A stretch of 64,000 nucleotides of DNA from Desmodus rotundus (lineage: Eukaryota > Chordata > Mammalia > Chiroptera > Phyllostomidae): assembly GCF_022682495.2 (NCBI RefSeq), contig NC_071389.1, positions 100,233,951-100,297,950 of the forward strand. Reading direction: 5' to 3'. Shown here piece after piece: positions 46,941 to 59,060 of the stretch (positions within the stretch are counted from its first letter, which is position 1; each line of letters starts with the position of its first letter). Both the position numbers and the translations under genes were made by a program. The notes beneath the pieces were generated by a model. It saw nothing but the letters and a program-made list of their open reading frames with translations, did no database searches and was not told where the DNA came from.

Positions 46941-49659
46941 ATCAATAGAAGAAAAAAGCAAACAAGATAGAACCAGAGACATTGAAGTTAAGAACAATCT
47001 AACAATAGCTGGGTGGGGGGGACAGTGGGAAGAGGGGATTACAGGAACTACTATAAAGGACACATGGGCAAAACCAAGGGGGAGGGTGGAGGTTGGGGAG
47101 GGAGGTGGGTTCAGCTGGGGTGGGGTGGAGGGATGGGGAGAAAAGGCATACAACTGTAATGAATAACAATAAAAATTAAAAAAAAAAAAAAGAGAGACTC
47201 ACCTCAGAATGAAAGACCTACACAGACTGAAAGGGAAGGGTTGGAAAAATATTCCAAGAAAATGGACATTAAAAAAGGCCAGGGTAGCAATAGTCATATC
47301 AGACAAAATAGGTTTCAAAGCAAAAACCATAAAAAGAGAAAAAGAAGCTCTTTTCATAATTCTAAAAGGAAAGAATCCAACAGAAGCTATAAACATTGTA
47401 AACACATATGAACCCGACCTAAGATCAACCAAATATACAAGGAATATCTTGGAGGACTTCAAGAAAGATATAGACAGCTACACACTTGTCCTAGGGAATT
47501 ATATCACCCCACTGTCAACAAAGGATAGATCTTCCAAGCAAAGAATCAACAAGGATATTGTGACATTTAACAATGCCCTAGATCAAAAGGACTTAACTGA
47601 TATATGCATAACTTTCATCCCAAAGAAGCAAAATACACATTCTTTTCGATGGACACATGGAACATTTTCAAAGATAGACCACATGATAGGACACAAGAGA
47701 AGCCTCAACAAATTCAAGAAAATTGAAATGAGATAAGGCATTTTCTCAGATCACAATGGCTTGAAACTAGAAACCACCCTCAAGGAAAAAACTAAAAAAA
47801 AAAAAAATCTACAGAGACTGAATAGTATGCTATTAAACAATAAATCGGGTCAAGAATGAGATCAAGGAAGGAATAAAAAAATTTCTAGAAACAAATGAAA
47901 ATGAACACACAACAGTCCAAAACTAAGAGGACATAGTAAAGTCAGTCCTGTGAGGGAAGTTCATAGAGATACAGGTCTACCTAAAAAAGATAGAAACATT
48001 TCAAATAAATGACCTAACCATACATTTACAAAAACTAGAGGAAAAGCAAGAAACAAAGCCAAGAGCAAATAGAAGAAATGCAATTAGCAAGATCTACCAG
48101 AATCAAATGACATGGAGACTGAAAGAATAATCAAAGGATCAATAAATCCAGGAGCTGGTTCTTTGAAAATATATATATAAAAAAAATCAACAAGCCTTCA
48201 GTAGACTCACCAATAAAAAAAGAGAGAAGATCCAAATAAATAAAATCAGAAATGAAAGAGGTGAAATTACAACTGATAACACAGAAATACAAAGTATCAT
48301 AAGAAATTACTACAAACAAATATACACCAAGAAATTTGAAAACATGGGTAAAATGAACAGATTTCTAGTGACATATAGTCCTCCAAAAGTGAGTGAAGAA
48401 GAAGCAGAAAGCCTGAATAGATTGATATCAGGTAAGAAAATTGAAGCAGTAATCAAAAAACTCAAGGTACATAAAAGCACTGGGCTGGACAGATTTACAG
48501 GAGAATTTTACCAAGCATTTAGAGAAGAGCTAACCCAAGTTCTTCTCAAAGTACTCCAAAAAATCCAAGAACAGGGAAGTCTCCCAAACTCTTTTTATGA
48601 GGCCAGCATCATCCTAAACCAAAATCAAAATAAAGACACACAAAAAAGAAAGAAAATACAGGCCAATAATGCTGATGAATATAGATGCTAAAATACTCAG
48701 CAAACTTTTGTCAAACTGGATTCTGCAATACATCAAAAAGTCATATACCATGATTTAGTGAGATTCATTCTAAGGATGTAAGGTTGGTACAGTATACACA
48801 AATCAATAAATGTAACACATAACATAAACAATACAAAAGACAAAAAGTACATGATCATATCAGTAGATGTGGAAAATGCATTTGGTAAAGTACAGCACTG
48901 ATTTGTGATGAAAACATTCAGTAAAGTGGGAATAGAGGAGTCATACCTCAACATAGTAAAGACCATATGCAGGAGACCTGCAGCCAACATCATACTCAAT
49001 GGGCAAATAGTAAAATCTTCCCTCCTAAGATCAGGCACAAGACAAGGGTGTCCATTTTCACCATTTCTATTCAACATAGTATTGTAAATGATAGCCATAG
49101 TGGTCAGACAAGAAAAATAAATAAAAGTAATCTAAACTGGAAAAGAAGTTAAGCTGTCACTCTTTGCAGGCAACAGGGTAGTGTACATGGAAAGCCCTAT
49201 AATTCTACCAAAAAATGACTTGACCTAATAATTGAATTTGGCAAAATAACTGGATACAAAATGAACATTAAAAATCCAAAGGCATTTTTGTACACCAACA
49301 ATGAAATATCAAAAACAGAAAGTAGGGGGAAAATCCAATTTGCTATAGAAGCAAGAAAAATAAAATACTGAGTAATAAACTTAACCAAAGAAGTAAAAGA
49401 CCTATACTCAGAAAACTACAGTACACTGAAGAAAGAAATTATGGAAGAAACAAATAAATGGAAGCATATACTGTGTTCATGGATTGGAAGAATGAACATA
49501 ATCAAAAAGACCATACTACACAAAGTAATTTACAGATTCAACATAATCCCATCAAACTACTAATAACATATTTCAGAGATGTGGAACAAACATTTCAAAA
49601 ATTTATCTGGAACCATATATGATGGTGAATAGCCTCAGCAATTTTGAGAATGAAGAATA

Positions 49660-51412
49660 AATTAGGGAATGCAAAGATGGCAGTGAGATAGGTGGGAGCA
49701 GAGTCCACTTCCCCTCAACACCAGTGAAACACTTAGCTGATTTGAGGAGCAGAGAGAACAGCCAATGGTATTCCAGCATATATGAAGACCAGAGACCAAA
49801 GATAGAGGACATTGAAAGATCTGACTGTAAGAAGAGTGCTTAAGGACAGTAAGGTCCCGGGGACCAGCGCAGGGAACAGGATGTCTGAAGCCCCTGCCCT
49901 GGCGCAGGGTCTGCTGCAGGATTCTTGGGAGAAAGCCAGGCTGGGCTGTGTGAGCACCCAGGTGCTTGTTTGGACCTGGGGGGCTTGAATAGGAAGAATT
50001 TCTCAAAAAGAAAAAGAAAATAGAGGCACTCAGCAGTTAGTTAGAGAACTCTCCACAGCAGCCTCGGCCTCTGGCGCCCCTCCCCCCTCAGCCCCTGGAC
50101 TGTGAACGCATAATAAGCAGCCCCAATAAGCATGCTCACCTGAAGCCTGGTTGCGCGCACCCAGATTAGCAGACTGGGGGCCAACACCTGAAACCCTAGC
50201 TGGCCGCCCACACCTGAAACCCCGGCGGGACGCCCACACCTGAAACCTCGGATGGGTGCGCACAGGGAGAAGAGGCTAGCTGCCGCACACACAGGCCCAA
50301 GGCGGCAGACCAGCCGGCCCGTGACTCAGGCCCAGAGCTGCGAACTGGCCAGTGGCACAACTGAGGCCCAGAGCTACAGACCAGCAGGTAGAGCGCTACT
50401 CAGGCCCAAACCAGCAGACCAGCTGATCAACGGCCTGGCTGCCTGTGAGGGACCACACTTAAAAACACCGGTTCTGAACAACTCCTACCTAGCCCCTGCA
50501 CATAAACCCCTGCGGGGCCTACTGGCTCTCTAGGACTAAGGCAGAACAACCAGCAGAGGGGAGCTACAGGACTAGGGGAGACTGCATTCCCTGGAAAGAC
50601 TCGACCCAGTAGGGGGCTGAACTACCCTATAGCAGCACCAAGAGCCCCTAGCATCTAAGACAGCAAAGAGCAAGAAAAGGGAGTTTGAGTTGCCCCTAAT
50701 TGGTGCAACTCAAGGACAGCACAACTGGTGAACTAAAGGCCTAGTGGGGAACAGAAGGACCTTGAGGAACTAGACTGGAGGCTAAACAACAGCAAAGAGT
50801 ATGGCTCATGAAGGGAGAAAAGTAAAACCAATCCTTCCAACCACCCCCTCCCGTTCCACAGACAGGAAGACCAGCAGAACTAACCTGACCAGTTTAAAGC
50901 CAGCAGAAGACTTTTTTCTTTTCTTTTTCTTTCCTCCTTTACCCCTGAATTCCTTCCTCCTTTCTGTCCTTCTTTCTTTTTTTATTCCTTCTTCCTTCCA
51001 TCCTTTACCTTTTTTATTCCTTCTTCCTGCCTTCTGTTATTTATTCTTTTAATTTTTGTTAAAATTCCTTCTTATCTTGCCTCTGATCTTTCTTTATTCC
51101 TTCTTCCTTCCTTCCTTTCCTTTTCTATTCCCTTTTTCCCTCCTTCCCTTCTATTTTTTTTTCTTCATTCCCCCCACCCCCATTCTCTTTTTCCCACAGG
51201 TGAGGCAATAAAACCTAGAGTACTGAAAAGGCCAGAGTAAGACTGTGTTACACCCATAAACGTCAGCTCAAGACCAGTGAGCACAGGAGATTAAGGAGAC
51301 AGCACCACTGAATCCCTTTGGCATTCTACCATAGAAGTTCATACCATAAACCCAGGGAGTAGGAATACATCAATTTAAGAAGCAGAGGCTAACAAGAAGA
51401 GTCTCACAAACA
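49660..51412 (+). promoter_or_regulatory. L1-H 5'UTR / internal promoter region
   Basis: Like L1-B: three 'cacctgaaacc' units (about 50185, 50210 and 50238), then 'aggcccarrgcrgcagacc'-type units (50295-50425). The pyrimidine tract is 50911-51196, ending in CAG|GTGAGG at 51197-51205. An ACGTCA half-CRE is near 51262. Promoter function is inferred. Confidence 0.7.
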
Positions 51413-52344
51413 ATGGGAAGACAAAGAAACAATTCCAAAATGAAAGGAAAGGAGGAAGCCTCAGAAAGAATGCTAACTGAAAAAGAAGCAAGTCAACTAT
51501 CAGATACTGAGTTCAAAGCAATGATCATAAGGAAGCTCAAAGAGCTCTCTGAGCTCACAGAGAACTACCAGAAACTACAGGGAAACCACAATGAACTCAC
51601 TGCAAACTATATCAACATGAAAAAGGAAATAGAAACTATCAGCAAAGGTGAAGAGGAAATGAAGAATACAATTTCTGAATTGAAGAACACAGTAGAAGAA
51701 ATGAAAAGCAGACTTGATGAAGCAGAGGATCGGACAGCGAGCTGGAGGATAAAGTAGGAAAAAACACCTAGAATGAGCAAGAAAAGGAAAAGAGGCTCAG
51801 AAAGAATAAAGAGGGATTAAGGGAAATGGAGGACAACATGAAACGTAACAATATCCGTATAATAGGAATACCAGAAGGAGAAGAAGAAGAGCAAGGGATA
51901 GAAAACCTGTTTGAAAAAGTAATGATGGAAAATTTCCCTAATTTGATGAGAGAAAAAGTCACCCAAATCCAGGAAACACAGAGAGTCCCAAGCAAGAGGA
52001 ACCCAAAGAGGCCCACTGCAAGACACATCATAATTAAAATGGCAAATTTCCAAGACAAAGAGAGGGTCTTAAAGGCAGCAAGGGAGAAAAAGGAAGTAAC
52101 ATACAAGGGAGCACCAATAAGGTTAGCAACTGACTTCTCAATGGAAACGCTCCAAGCCAGAAGTGAATGGCAAAAAATATTCTAAGTAATGAGAACCAGA
52201 GGCCGGAAACCAAGACTACGTTACAAAGCAAGGCTCTCAATCAAGATAGAAGGCCAAATAAAGAGTTTCCCAGACAAAAGAAGTCTAAAAGAATACACTT
52301 CCACCAAACCACCTCTGCAAGAGGTGCTAAAGGGGCTGCTTTAA
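51413..52344 (+). pseudogene. L1-H ORF1: 1-nt deletion plus a nonsense change
   Basis: Open from MGRQRNNSKMKGKEEASERM through the coiled coil (ELKNTVEEMKSRLDEAEDR) to a stop at 51757. A single T is missing at about 51733 relative to L1-B, in the same place as in L1-K. After the shift the frame holds the RRM (NNIRIIGIPEGEEEEQGIEN) and C-terminal domain (RHIIIKMANFQDKERVLKAA) up to a second break, CAA to TAA at 52183-52185. The normal stop position is 52342-52344. Confidence 0.88.
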
Positions 52345-52396
52345 GGAAAGGAAGGAAAAGAGAAAGAGAGAGGAACACAGGTAGGAAAAAGTGGGA

Positions 52397-55300
52397 ATGA
52401 ACAACTACCCATCAATAATAACCTTGAACATAAATGGATTAAATGCTCCAGTGAAAAGGAATAGAAAAGCTAAATGGATAAGAAAACATGACCCACACAT
52501 ATGCTGCCTACAAGAGACCCACCTGAGGACAGAAGACCTACACAGACTGAAAGTGAAGGGCTGGAAACAAATTTTCCAAGCAAACGGACAGGAAAAAAAA
52601 AACAGGGGTAGCAATACTCATATCAGACAAATAGAATTGAAAGGAAGGGTCATAAAGAGAGACTAAGAAGGTCACTTCATAATACTCAAAGGAAGAATCC
52701 ACCAGAAGACATAAACATTTTAAATATATATGCACCCAACATAGGAGCACTCAAATACATAAAGAAAATCTTGCAGGACTTCAAGAAAGATATTGACAGC
52801 AACACAATTATAGTAGGGGACTTTAACCACTGTCAAAAATGGACAGGTCTTCCAAACAGAATATCAACAAGGATATTGTGTCACTTAACAATACCCTAGA
52901 GGAAATGGACTTAACTGATATATATAGAGCTTTTCATCCCAAAGAAGCAAAATACACATTCTTTTCAAGTGTACATGGACCTTTTTCAAAGATAGACCAC
53001 ATGATAGGACACAAAGCAAGCCTCAACAAATTCAAGAAAATTGAAATCATATCAAGCATTTTCTCTGACCACAAGGGACTGAAACTAGAAACCAACCCCA
53101 AAGGAAAAAACCCAAAACCCTTAAAATCATGGAGACTGAATAGCATGCTATTAAACAATGAATGGGTCAAGAACGAGATTAGGGAAGAAATCAAAAACTT
53201 TCTGGAAACACATGAAAATGAACTCACAACAACCCAAAACCTATGGGACACAGCAAAGGCAGTCCTGAGAGGGAAGTTCATAGCAATACAGGCCTACCTT
53301 AAAAAGATAGAAACATTTCAAGTAAACAACCTAACCCTACGCCTACAAGAACTGGAGGAACAACAACAAAGACAGCCCAGAGCAAGCAGAAGGAAGGAAA
53401 TAACCAAGATCAGAGCAGAACTAAATGACATAGAGACTAAAAGCACAATTCTAAGGATCAAAGAATCCAGGAAATGGTTCTTTCAAAAGATAAACAAAAT
53501 TGACAAGCCTTTACGTAGGCTCATCAAGAAAAAAAGAGAGAGCATCCAAATAAACACCATTAAAAATGAAACAGGAGAGATTACAACTGATACCACAGAA
53601 ATACAAGGGATTGTAAGAAATTACTACAAAGAACTGCATGCCAAGAAATTGGAAAACCTAGGTGAAATGGACACATTTCTAGAAAAATATAATCTTCCAA
53701 AAATGAATGAAGCAGCAGCAGAAACCTGAACAAACCAATAACAGCAGACGAAATTGAAACAGTCATCAAAAAACTCCCAACACACAAAAGCCCTGGACCA
53801 GATGCTTTCACAATAGAATTCTACAAAGCATTTACGGAAGAGATAACCACTATCCTTAACAGACTATTCAAAAAACCACAAAGTGACGGAAGACTCCAAA
53901 ACTCTTTTTATGAAGCCAGCATCATCCTAATCCCAAAACCAGGTAAAGACACAACAAAGAAAGAAAACTACCGGCCAATATCACTGATAAACATAGACAC
54001 TAAAATTCTCAACAAAATATTGCAAACCGCATCCAGCAATACATTAAAAAGATCATCCACCATGACCAAGTGGGATCCATCCCAGGGATGCAAGGATGGT
54101 ATAATATTCGCAAATCAATAAACATAATACATCACATCAACAACACCAAAGACAAAAATCACATGATCATTTCAATAGATGCGGGAAAAGCATTTGATAA
54201 GATACAGCACCCATTTCTGATAAAAACACTCAGGAAAGTGAGAATAGAGGGCACATTCCTCAACATAATAAAGGCCATATATGAAGACCTACAGCCAACA
54301 TAATACCCAATGGACAAAAACTTAGAGCTTTCCCACTAAGATCAGAAACAAGACAAGGATGCCCTCTCTCACCACTCCTATTCAGAATACTATTGGATGT
54401 CCTAGCCACAGCAATCAGACAAGAAAAAGAAATAAAGTCATTCAAATTGGAAAGGAGGAAATGAAACTTTCACTGTTTGCAGATGACATGAGAATGTACA
54501 TGGGAAATCCTATAGACTTCACCAAAAAACTACTTGACCTAATAAATGAATTTGGCAAAACAGCTGGATACAAAGTCAATCCTCAGAAATCAAAGGCATT
54601 CCTGTATACCAACAACGAAACTGCAGAAACAGAAATCAGGAAAAAAATCCTATTTGATATACCAACAAGAAAAATAAAGTACCTAGGAAGAAACCTAACC
54701 AAGGAGGTAAAACACCTGTACTCAGAAAGCTACACTACACTGAAGAAAGAAATTAAGGAAGACATAAACAAATGGAAGCATGTACCATGCTCATGGATTG
54801 GAAGAATTAACATCATCAAAATGGCCATACTAACCAAAGCAATTTATAGATTCAATGCAATCCCTATTAGAGTACTCATGACATATTTCACAGATATAGA
54901 ACAAACATTGCAGAAATCTATATGGAACCATAAATGACCCCGAATAGCTGCAGCAATTTTGAGAAATAAGAACAAAGCAGGAGAGATCACAATACCCAAT
55001 ATCAAACTGTATTACAAGGCCACTGTAATCAAAACAGCCTGGTCCTGGCATAAAAACAGGCACATAGAAAAATGGAATAGAACAGAGAGCCCAGAAATAA
55101 ACTCAAGCCTTTACAGTCAATTAATATTTGACAAAGGAGGCAGGAGCATAAAATGGAGCAAAAGTAGCCTCTTCAACAAATGGTGTTGGGAGATATGGAC
55201 AGCTACGTGCAAAAAAATGAAACTCGATCACCAACTTACACCATACACAAAAATAAACTCAAGATGGATAAAAGACTGAAATATAGGTTGTAACACCATA

Positions 55301-56203
55301 AAAGTCCTTGAGGAAAACATTGGCAGGAAAATCTCAGACATTCCATGCAGCAACATCCTCACAGACATGTCCCCTAAAGCAAGGGACATAAAGGAAACAA
55401 TAAATAAATGGGACCTCATCAAAATAAAAAGCTTCTCCATGGCTAAAGAAAACAGCACCAAATTACAAAGAGAAACAACAGTATGGGAAAACATATTTGC
55501 CAATGATACGTCAGAAAAGGGCCTGATCTACAAAATATATAAAGAACTCACACGACTCCACTCCAGGAAGTCAAACTACCCAATTAAAAAATGGGCAAAG
55601 GACTTGAACAGACACTTCTCCAAGGAAGACATACAGAGGTCCCAGAGACATATGAAAACATGCTCAGCATCACTAGCCATCAGAGAGATGCAAATTAAAA
55701 CCACAGTGTGGTACCATCTCACACCAGTCAGAGTGGCCATCATGAACAAATCCACAAACAAATGTTGGAGAGGATGCGGAGAAAAGGGAATCCTAGTGCA
55801 CTGTTGGTGGGAATGCAGACTGGTGGAGCCACTGTGGAAAACAGTACGGAATTTCCTCAGAAAACTAAAAATGCAACTGCCCTTTGACCCAGCAATCCCA
55901 CTGCTGGGATTATACCCTAAGAATCCTGAATTACCCATCCAAAGGAACCTGTGCACCCCAATGTTCATAGCAGCACAATTTACATTAGCCAAGTACTGGA
56001 AGGAACTTAAGTGCCCATCAGCAAACGAGTGGATCCAAAAACGATCGTATATTTACACAATGGTATTCTACGCAGCAGAGAGAAAGAAGGAGCTTATACC
56101 CTTTGCCACAGCATGGATGGAACTGGAGAGCATTATGCTAAGCGAAATAAGCCAGGCTGTGAAGGACAAATACCATATGATCTCACCTTTAATTGGAATA
56201 TAA
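52397..56203 (+). pseudogene. L1-H ORF2: domains recognisable, several frameshifts
   Basis: Starts MNNYPSIITLNINGLNAPVK, with the CCLQETHL box intact. Frameshifts: a lengthened A run at about 52593-52602, a small deletion just after GDFN near 52829, and another near 53720. Long open parts: 52839-53729 ([18 protein letters not shown]), 54359-54937 ([11 protein letters not shown] of the RT active site) and 55367-56203. The last has the complete C-terminal Cys-His motif, [18 protein letters not shown] (C-X3-C-X7-H-X4-C), lost in L1-B. No complete protein is possible. Confidence 0.88.
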
Positions 56204-56455
56204 TCGACAAAAGAAAATGGCAAACAAAATATAACCAGAGACATTGAAGTTAAGAACCATCTAATAATAGCCAGTGTGGATTGGGGAGGCAACATTGAGG
56301 AGAGGTGATTACAGGATCTACTATACAGGACACATTGACAAAATCAAGGGGGAGGGTCATGGTGAGGGAGGCAGGTGGTTTCAGCTGTGGTGGGGTGGAG
56401 GGATGGGGAGAAAAGGCATACAACTGTAATTGAATAACAATAAAAATTTAAGAAA
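56204..56455 (+). other. L1-H 3'UTR
   Basis: Purine-rich, with G runs at 56347-56406 that are more broken than in other copies, then 'taattgaataacaataaaaa'. AATAAA at 56439-56444 and a short A-rich tail. Confidence 0.8.
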
Positions 56456-56806
56456 AAAAATACTAGCAAATCCAATACAAAAATACTTTAAAAAGGTAAT
56501 ACATTACAATTAAGTGGGGTTCATTCACGTGGCACAAGGATTGTTCAATATATGCAAATCAATCTGTTTGATAAACCATATTAGCAAAGTAAAGTTCATA
56601 AATTTTCATAAAACATATGAACATTTTGACAGATACAGAGAAAACATTTGACAAGATAAAGACATCCATTCATGGTTAAAACACTCAATAAAATGAGTAT
56701 AAAATTATCTCAGTATAGTAATGTCTGTATATGACAAAGCTTCAGTAAGATAATCAAGGTAAATAATTGAAACTTTGCCTCTAAAATCAGAAAGAAGAGA
56801 AGGTTG

Positions 56807-56841
56807 CCAACTCTCACCAATTTTTTATTGGTGAGAGTTGG
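56807..56841. repeat. Perfect 15-bp inverted repeat (hairpin) in L1-I
   Basis: CCAACTCTCACCAAT at 56807-56821 and its exact reverse complement at 56827-56841, separated by TTTTT. Other L1 copies have a non-palindromic sequence here (CTCTCACCACTCCTATTC type), so the right arm is an inverted copy of the left. Confidence 0.95.
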
Positions 56842-57754
56842 AAACATAGTACTAGAAGTCCTACCCAGAGCAATCAAGCAACAGAAAAAATTAAAGGCAT
56901 CCAAAATGACAATGGAGAAGTAAAATTTTCACTTTTTGAAGGACACATTATCCTTTATATACAAAACACTCAAGATTTTATGGAAAAAATATCAAAAACA
57001 ATAGACAAATACAGTAAAGTGGCCGGACACAAAATCAATGTAAAAAATCCACTGTATTTCTGTATACTAACAATTAAATTTCAGAATAAAGAATTGAAAA
57101 AGCAATTCCTTTTGCAATTTGAACAACAACAACAAAATAAAATACCTAGTAATAAATGTAAAGAAAGTGAAGTACCTGTACAATGAAAAATGTAAGACAT
57201 TATTAAACAAAGTGAAGAAGACGCAAAATAATGGTAAGATATTTCATATTCATGGATTGGAAGAATCAACATATTTCAAATGATCCTATAAACCAAAGTA
57301 ATAAACATGTTTAATGCAATATCCATCAAAATCCCAATGGAAATTTTTAAAGAAAGAGAACAAAAGATCATCAGATTTTTGTGGAACCACACAAAAATCC
57401 TGAAAACAAAAGCAATCATGAGAAAAAAGAACAAAGCCAGAGGTGTCATACTCCCTAACTTCAAATTATACTACAAAGCAAGAATAAGGAAAACAGCATG
57501 ATATTGTCAGAAAAACAGACACATAGAACAATGGAGCAAAATTGAGAGCCCAGAAAAAAAAACCCACATGTATATAATTAAATAATATTTGACAAAACAG
57601 TCAAAAACATACAATGCAGAAAAAAAACCTGTTCAAAAAATGATAATGGGAAAATTGGAAAGCCACAGACAAAAGAATGAAACTAAACTGCTATTTTTCA
57701 CCATATACAAAAATTAACTATAAATGATTCAAAGACCTAAATATAAGACCAGAA

Positions 57755-57874
57755 TCAAGGGGGAGGGTGGAGGTGGGGGAGGGAGGGGGATTCAGCTGGG
57801 GTGGGGTGGAGGGATGGGAAGAAAAGGCATACAACTGCAAATGAACAACAATAAAAATTTAAAAATAAATAAAT
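57755..57874 (+). mobile_element. Very short L1 3' end with perfect TSD
   Basis: About 120 bp: G-rich runs (57758-57818), 'caaatgaacaacaataaaaa' and an A-rich tail. TSD AAATATAAGACCAGAA at 57739-57754 and 57875-57890, a perfect 16 bp. Confidence 0.92.
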
Positions 57875-58155
57875 AAATATAAGACCAGAAACAAAAAAAT
57901 TACATAGAAGAAAACATAGGCACTAAATTTATAGACATTGGTCTTAGAGAGGATATTATGAATTTGACCTTAAAGGCAAGTCAAGCAAAATAAAAATAAA
58001 TGAAAGGTACTATATCAAACTAAAAAGCTTCTGTACAGAAGGAAAAAAAAGCCAACAGAATGAAACATCAACCAACCAAATAGAAGGTATTTACAAACAA
58101 CAGTTATGACAAAGGGTTAATATTCAAAGTACATAAAGAACTCATGCAACTCAAC

Positions 58156-58219
58156 AATGGAGGAATGGGGAGAAAAGGCATACAACTGTAATTGAATAAC
58201 AATAAACATTTTAAAAAAA
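58156..58219 (+). mobile_element. Minimal L1 3' end (about 64 bp)
   Basis: Starts 'tggaggaatggggagaaaag' and ends 'attgaataacaataaacatt' plus A-rich tail. It is placed in the C-terminal part of L1-I ORF2. The A-rich host site hides any TSD. Confidence 0.75.
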
Positions 58220-59060
58220 TAGGCAGAGGACCTGAACACGCAGTTCTCACAAGACATACAAATAGCCAACAAATATATGAGAAGATGCTCAACTTCACTA
58301 GCTGTTAGGAAAATGTAAGTAAAAACTATAATGCAATACCACCTCATACCTGTTAGAATGTCTATCAACAACAAGACAATTATTAAGTGTTGTAGAGGTT
58401 GTGGAGAAAGAGGAGCCCTCTTTTACCACTGGTGGAGATGAAAATTGGTACAACACTAAGGAAAACATTATCTAGGTTTCTCAAAAAATTAAGAATATAG
58501 TTACCACATGATCCAACAATCCCTCTTTTGGATATCTACTTGAAAATTTGAAAACATTTGTTTGTAAAGATATATGCACCCCTATGTTTATTGAAGTATT
58601 TTCAGGATGGCCAAGACATAAAAATAACCAAAGTGTCCTTCAATGGATAATTGGATAAAGATGTGGTACATATATACAATGGAATACTACTCACAGATGA
58701 AATTTTGCTACTTTTTGCGATGTAAATGAATCATGAGAATACCATGCTAAACAAAATAAGCCAGATGGAAAAAGTTAAGAGCCATATGATTTTACAATTG
58801 TGTGGAATGTAAAACTAAAAGTAACATATAAACAAACAAGAAAAACCAAAAACGCATATACACAGACAACAGTATGACAGTTACCAGAGGGTAAGAATAT
58901 GGGGGATTGTATTACAGGGTAAAAGGGGTTAAATATATGGTGACAGGAGATTTGTCTGTGGGTGGTAATCAAATACTGCAATATACAGATGATATATTAT
59001 AAAATTTTATTCACTTGAAATCTAAATAATTTTATTAACCAATGTTACAGCAATACATTT

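Larger units (their letters stand above)
44978..47192 (+). mobile_element. L1-G: internally deleted L1 with complete ends and TSD
   Basis: Has a full-length 5' end (YY1-like AAGATGACGGC at 44995-45005), a complete 5'UTR to about 46725, then jumps to the last roughly 130 codons of ORF2 at about 46738 and continues through the 3'UTR and AATAAA tail. ORF1 and about 90% of ORF2 are absent. TSD AGAGACTCACCTCAG at 44963-44977 and 47193-47207 is a perfect 15 bp, so the deleted form probably inserted as one unit, unless the loss came later. Confidence 0.9.
38401..49660 (+). mobile_element. L1-F: mid-age full-length-type L1, 3' end lost
   Basis: 5'UTR from the YY1-like AAGATGGTGGT at 38406-38416 to 41936, ORF1 41937-44700 (split), an inter-ORF tandem repeat, and ORF2 from 44848. 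It is interrupted by two L1 3' ends (39505-39743 minus, 39769-40142 plus), HAL1-C (42559-44418 minus) and L1-G (44978-47192). It stops at about 49660, in the ORF2 region after the RT, where L1-H begins. The C-terminal part and 3'UTR are not found after L1-H. Confidence 0.8.
44848..49660 (+). pseudogene. L1-F ORF2, degenerate, interrupted by L1-G
   Basis: Starts MNQYLSTITLSIKGLNIPIK and runs to 44977 ([13 protein letters not shown] box 'tgctgcctacaagagactca'). After L1-G it resumes at 47208. The endonuclease is readable to 47736: NIVNTYEPDL, VLGNYITPLS (Asp and Asn of the GDFN box changed to GNYI), KIDHMIGHK. The RT finger is at 48344-48691 (LDRFTGEFYQAFREEL), the palm near 48855 ([11 protein letters not shown]), and FAGNRVVYMESP near 49165 replaces FADD. 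It ends at about 49660 without the C-terminal part. Confidence 0.8.
49660..56455 (+). mobile_element. L1-H: full-length young L1
   Basis: About 6.8 kb: 5'UTR (YY1-like AAGATGGCAGT at 49674-49684) to 51412, ORF1 51413-52344, ORF2 52397-56203, and a 3'UTR with AATAAA at 56439-56444. It is less decayed than L1-B in the C-terminal half of ORF2. No TSD is visible: the left flank is L1-F ORF2 after the RT, and the right flank is the RT of a different, older L1 (L1-I). The exact start is uncertain by about 15 bp. Confidence 0.88.
56460..58800 (+). pseudogene. L1-I ORF2 remnant
   Basis: RT and C-terminal region in pieces. 56980-57186 reads MEKISKTIDKYSKVAGHKIN, the segment just after the FADD box; FADD itself is eroded (near 56935, 'cactttttgaaggacacatt'). 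57307-57501 reads [20 protein letters not shown] and [20 protein letters not shown]. Later parts around 58390-58440 and 58670-58800 match the C-terminal domain. Many stops. Confidence 0.72.
56460..59060 (+). mobile_element. L1-I: old L1, RT to 3' end
   Basis: Starts in the RT ('actagcaaatccaatac'), then 'atacagagaaaacatttgac' (palm), the post-RT part ('aaaaaagaacaaagccagag', 57425), the C-terminal part and a 3'UTR ending 'ttattaaccaatgttacagc' near 59045. Split by two short L1 scraps (57755-57874, 58156-58219). It has no 5' half, and may be the missing 3' half of L1-E. Confidence 0.75.
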
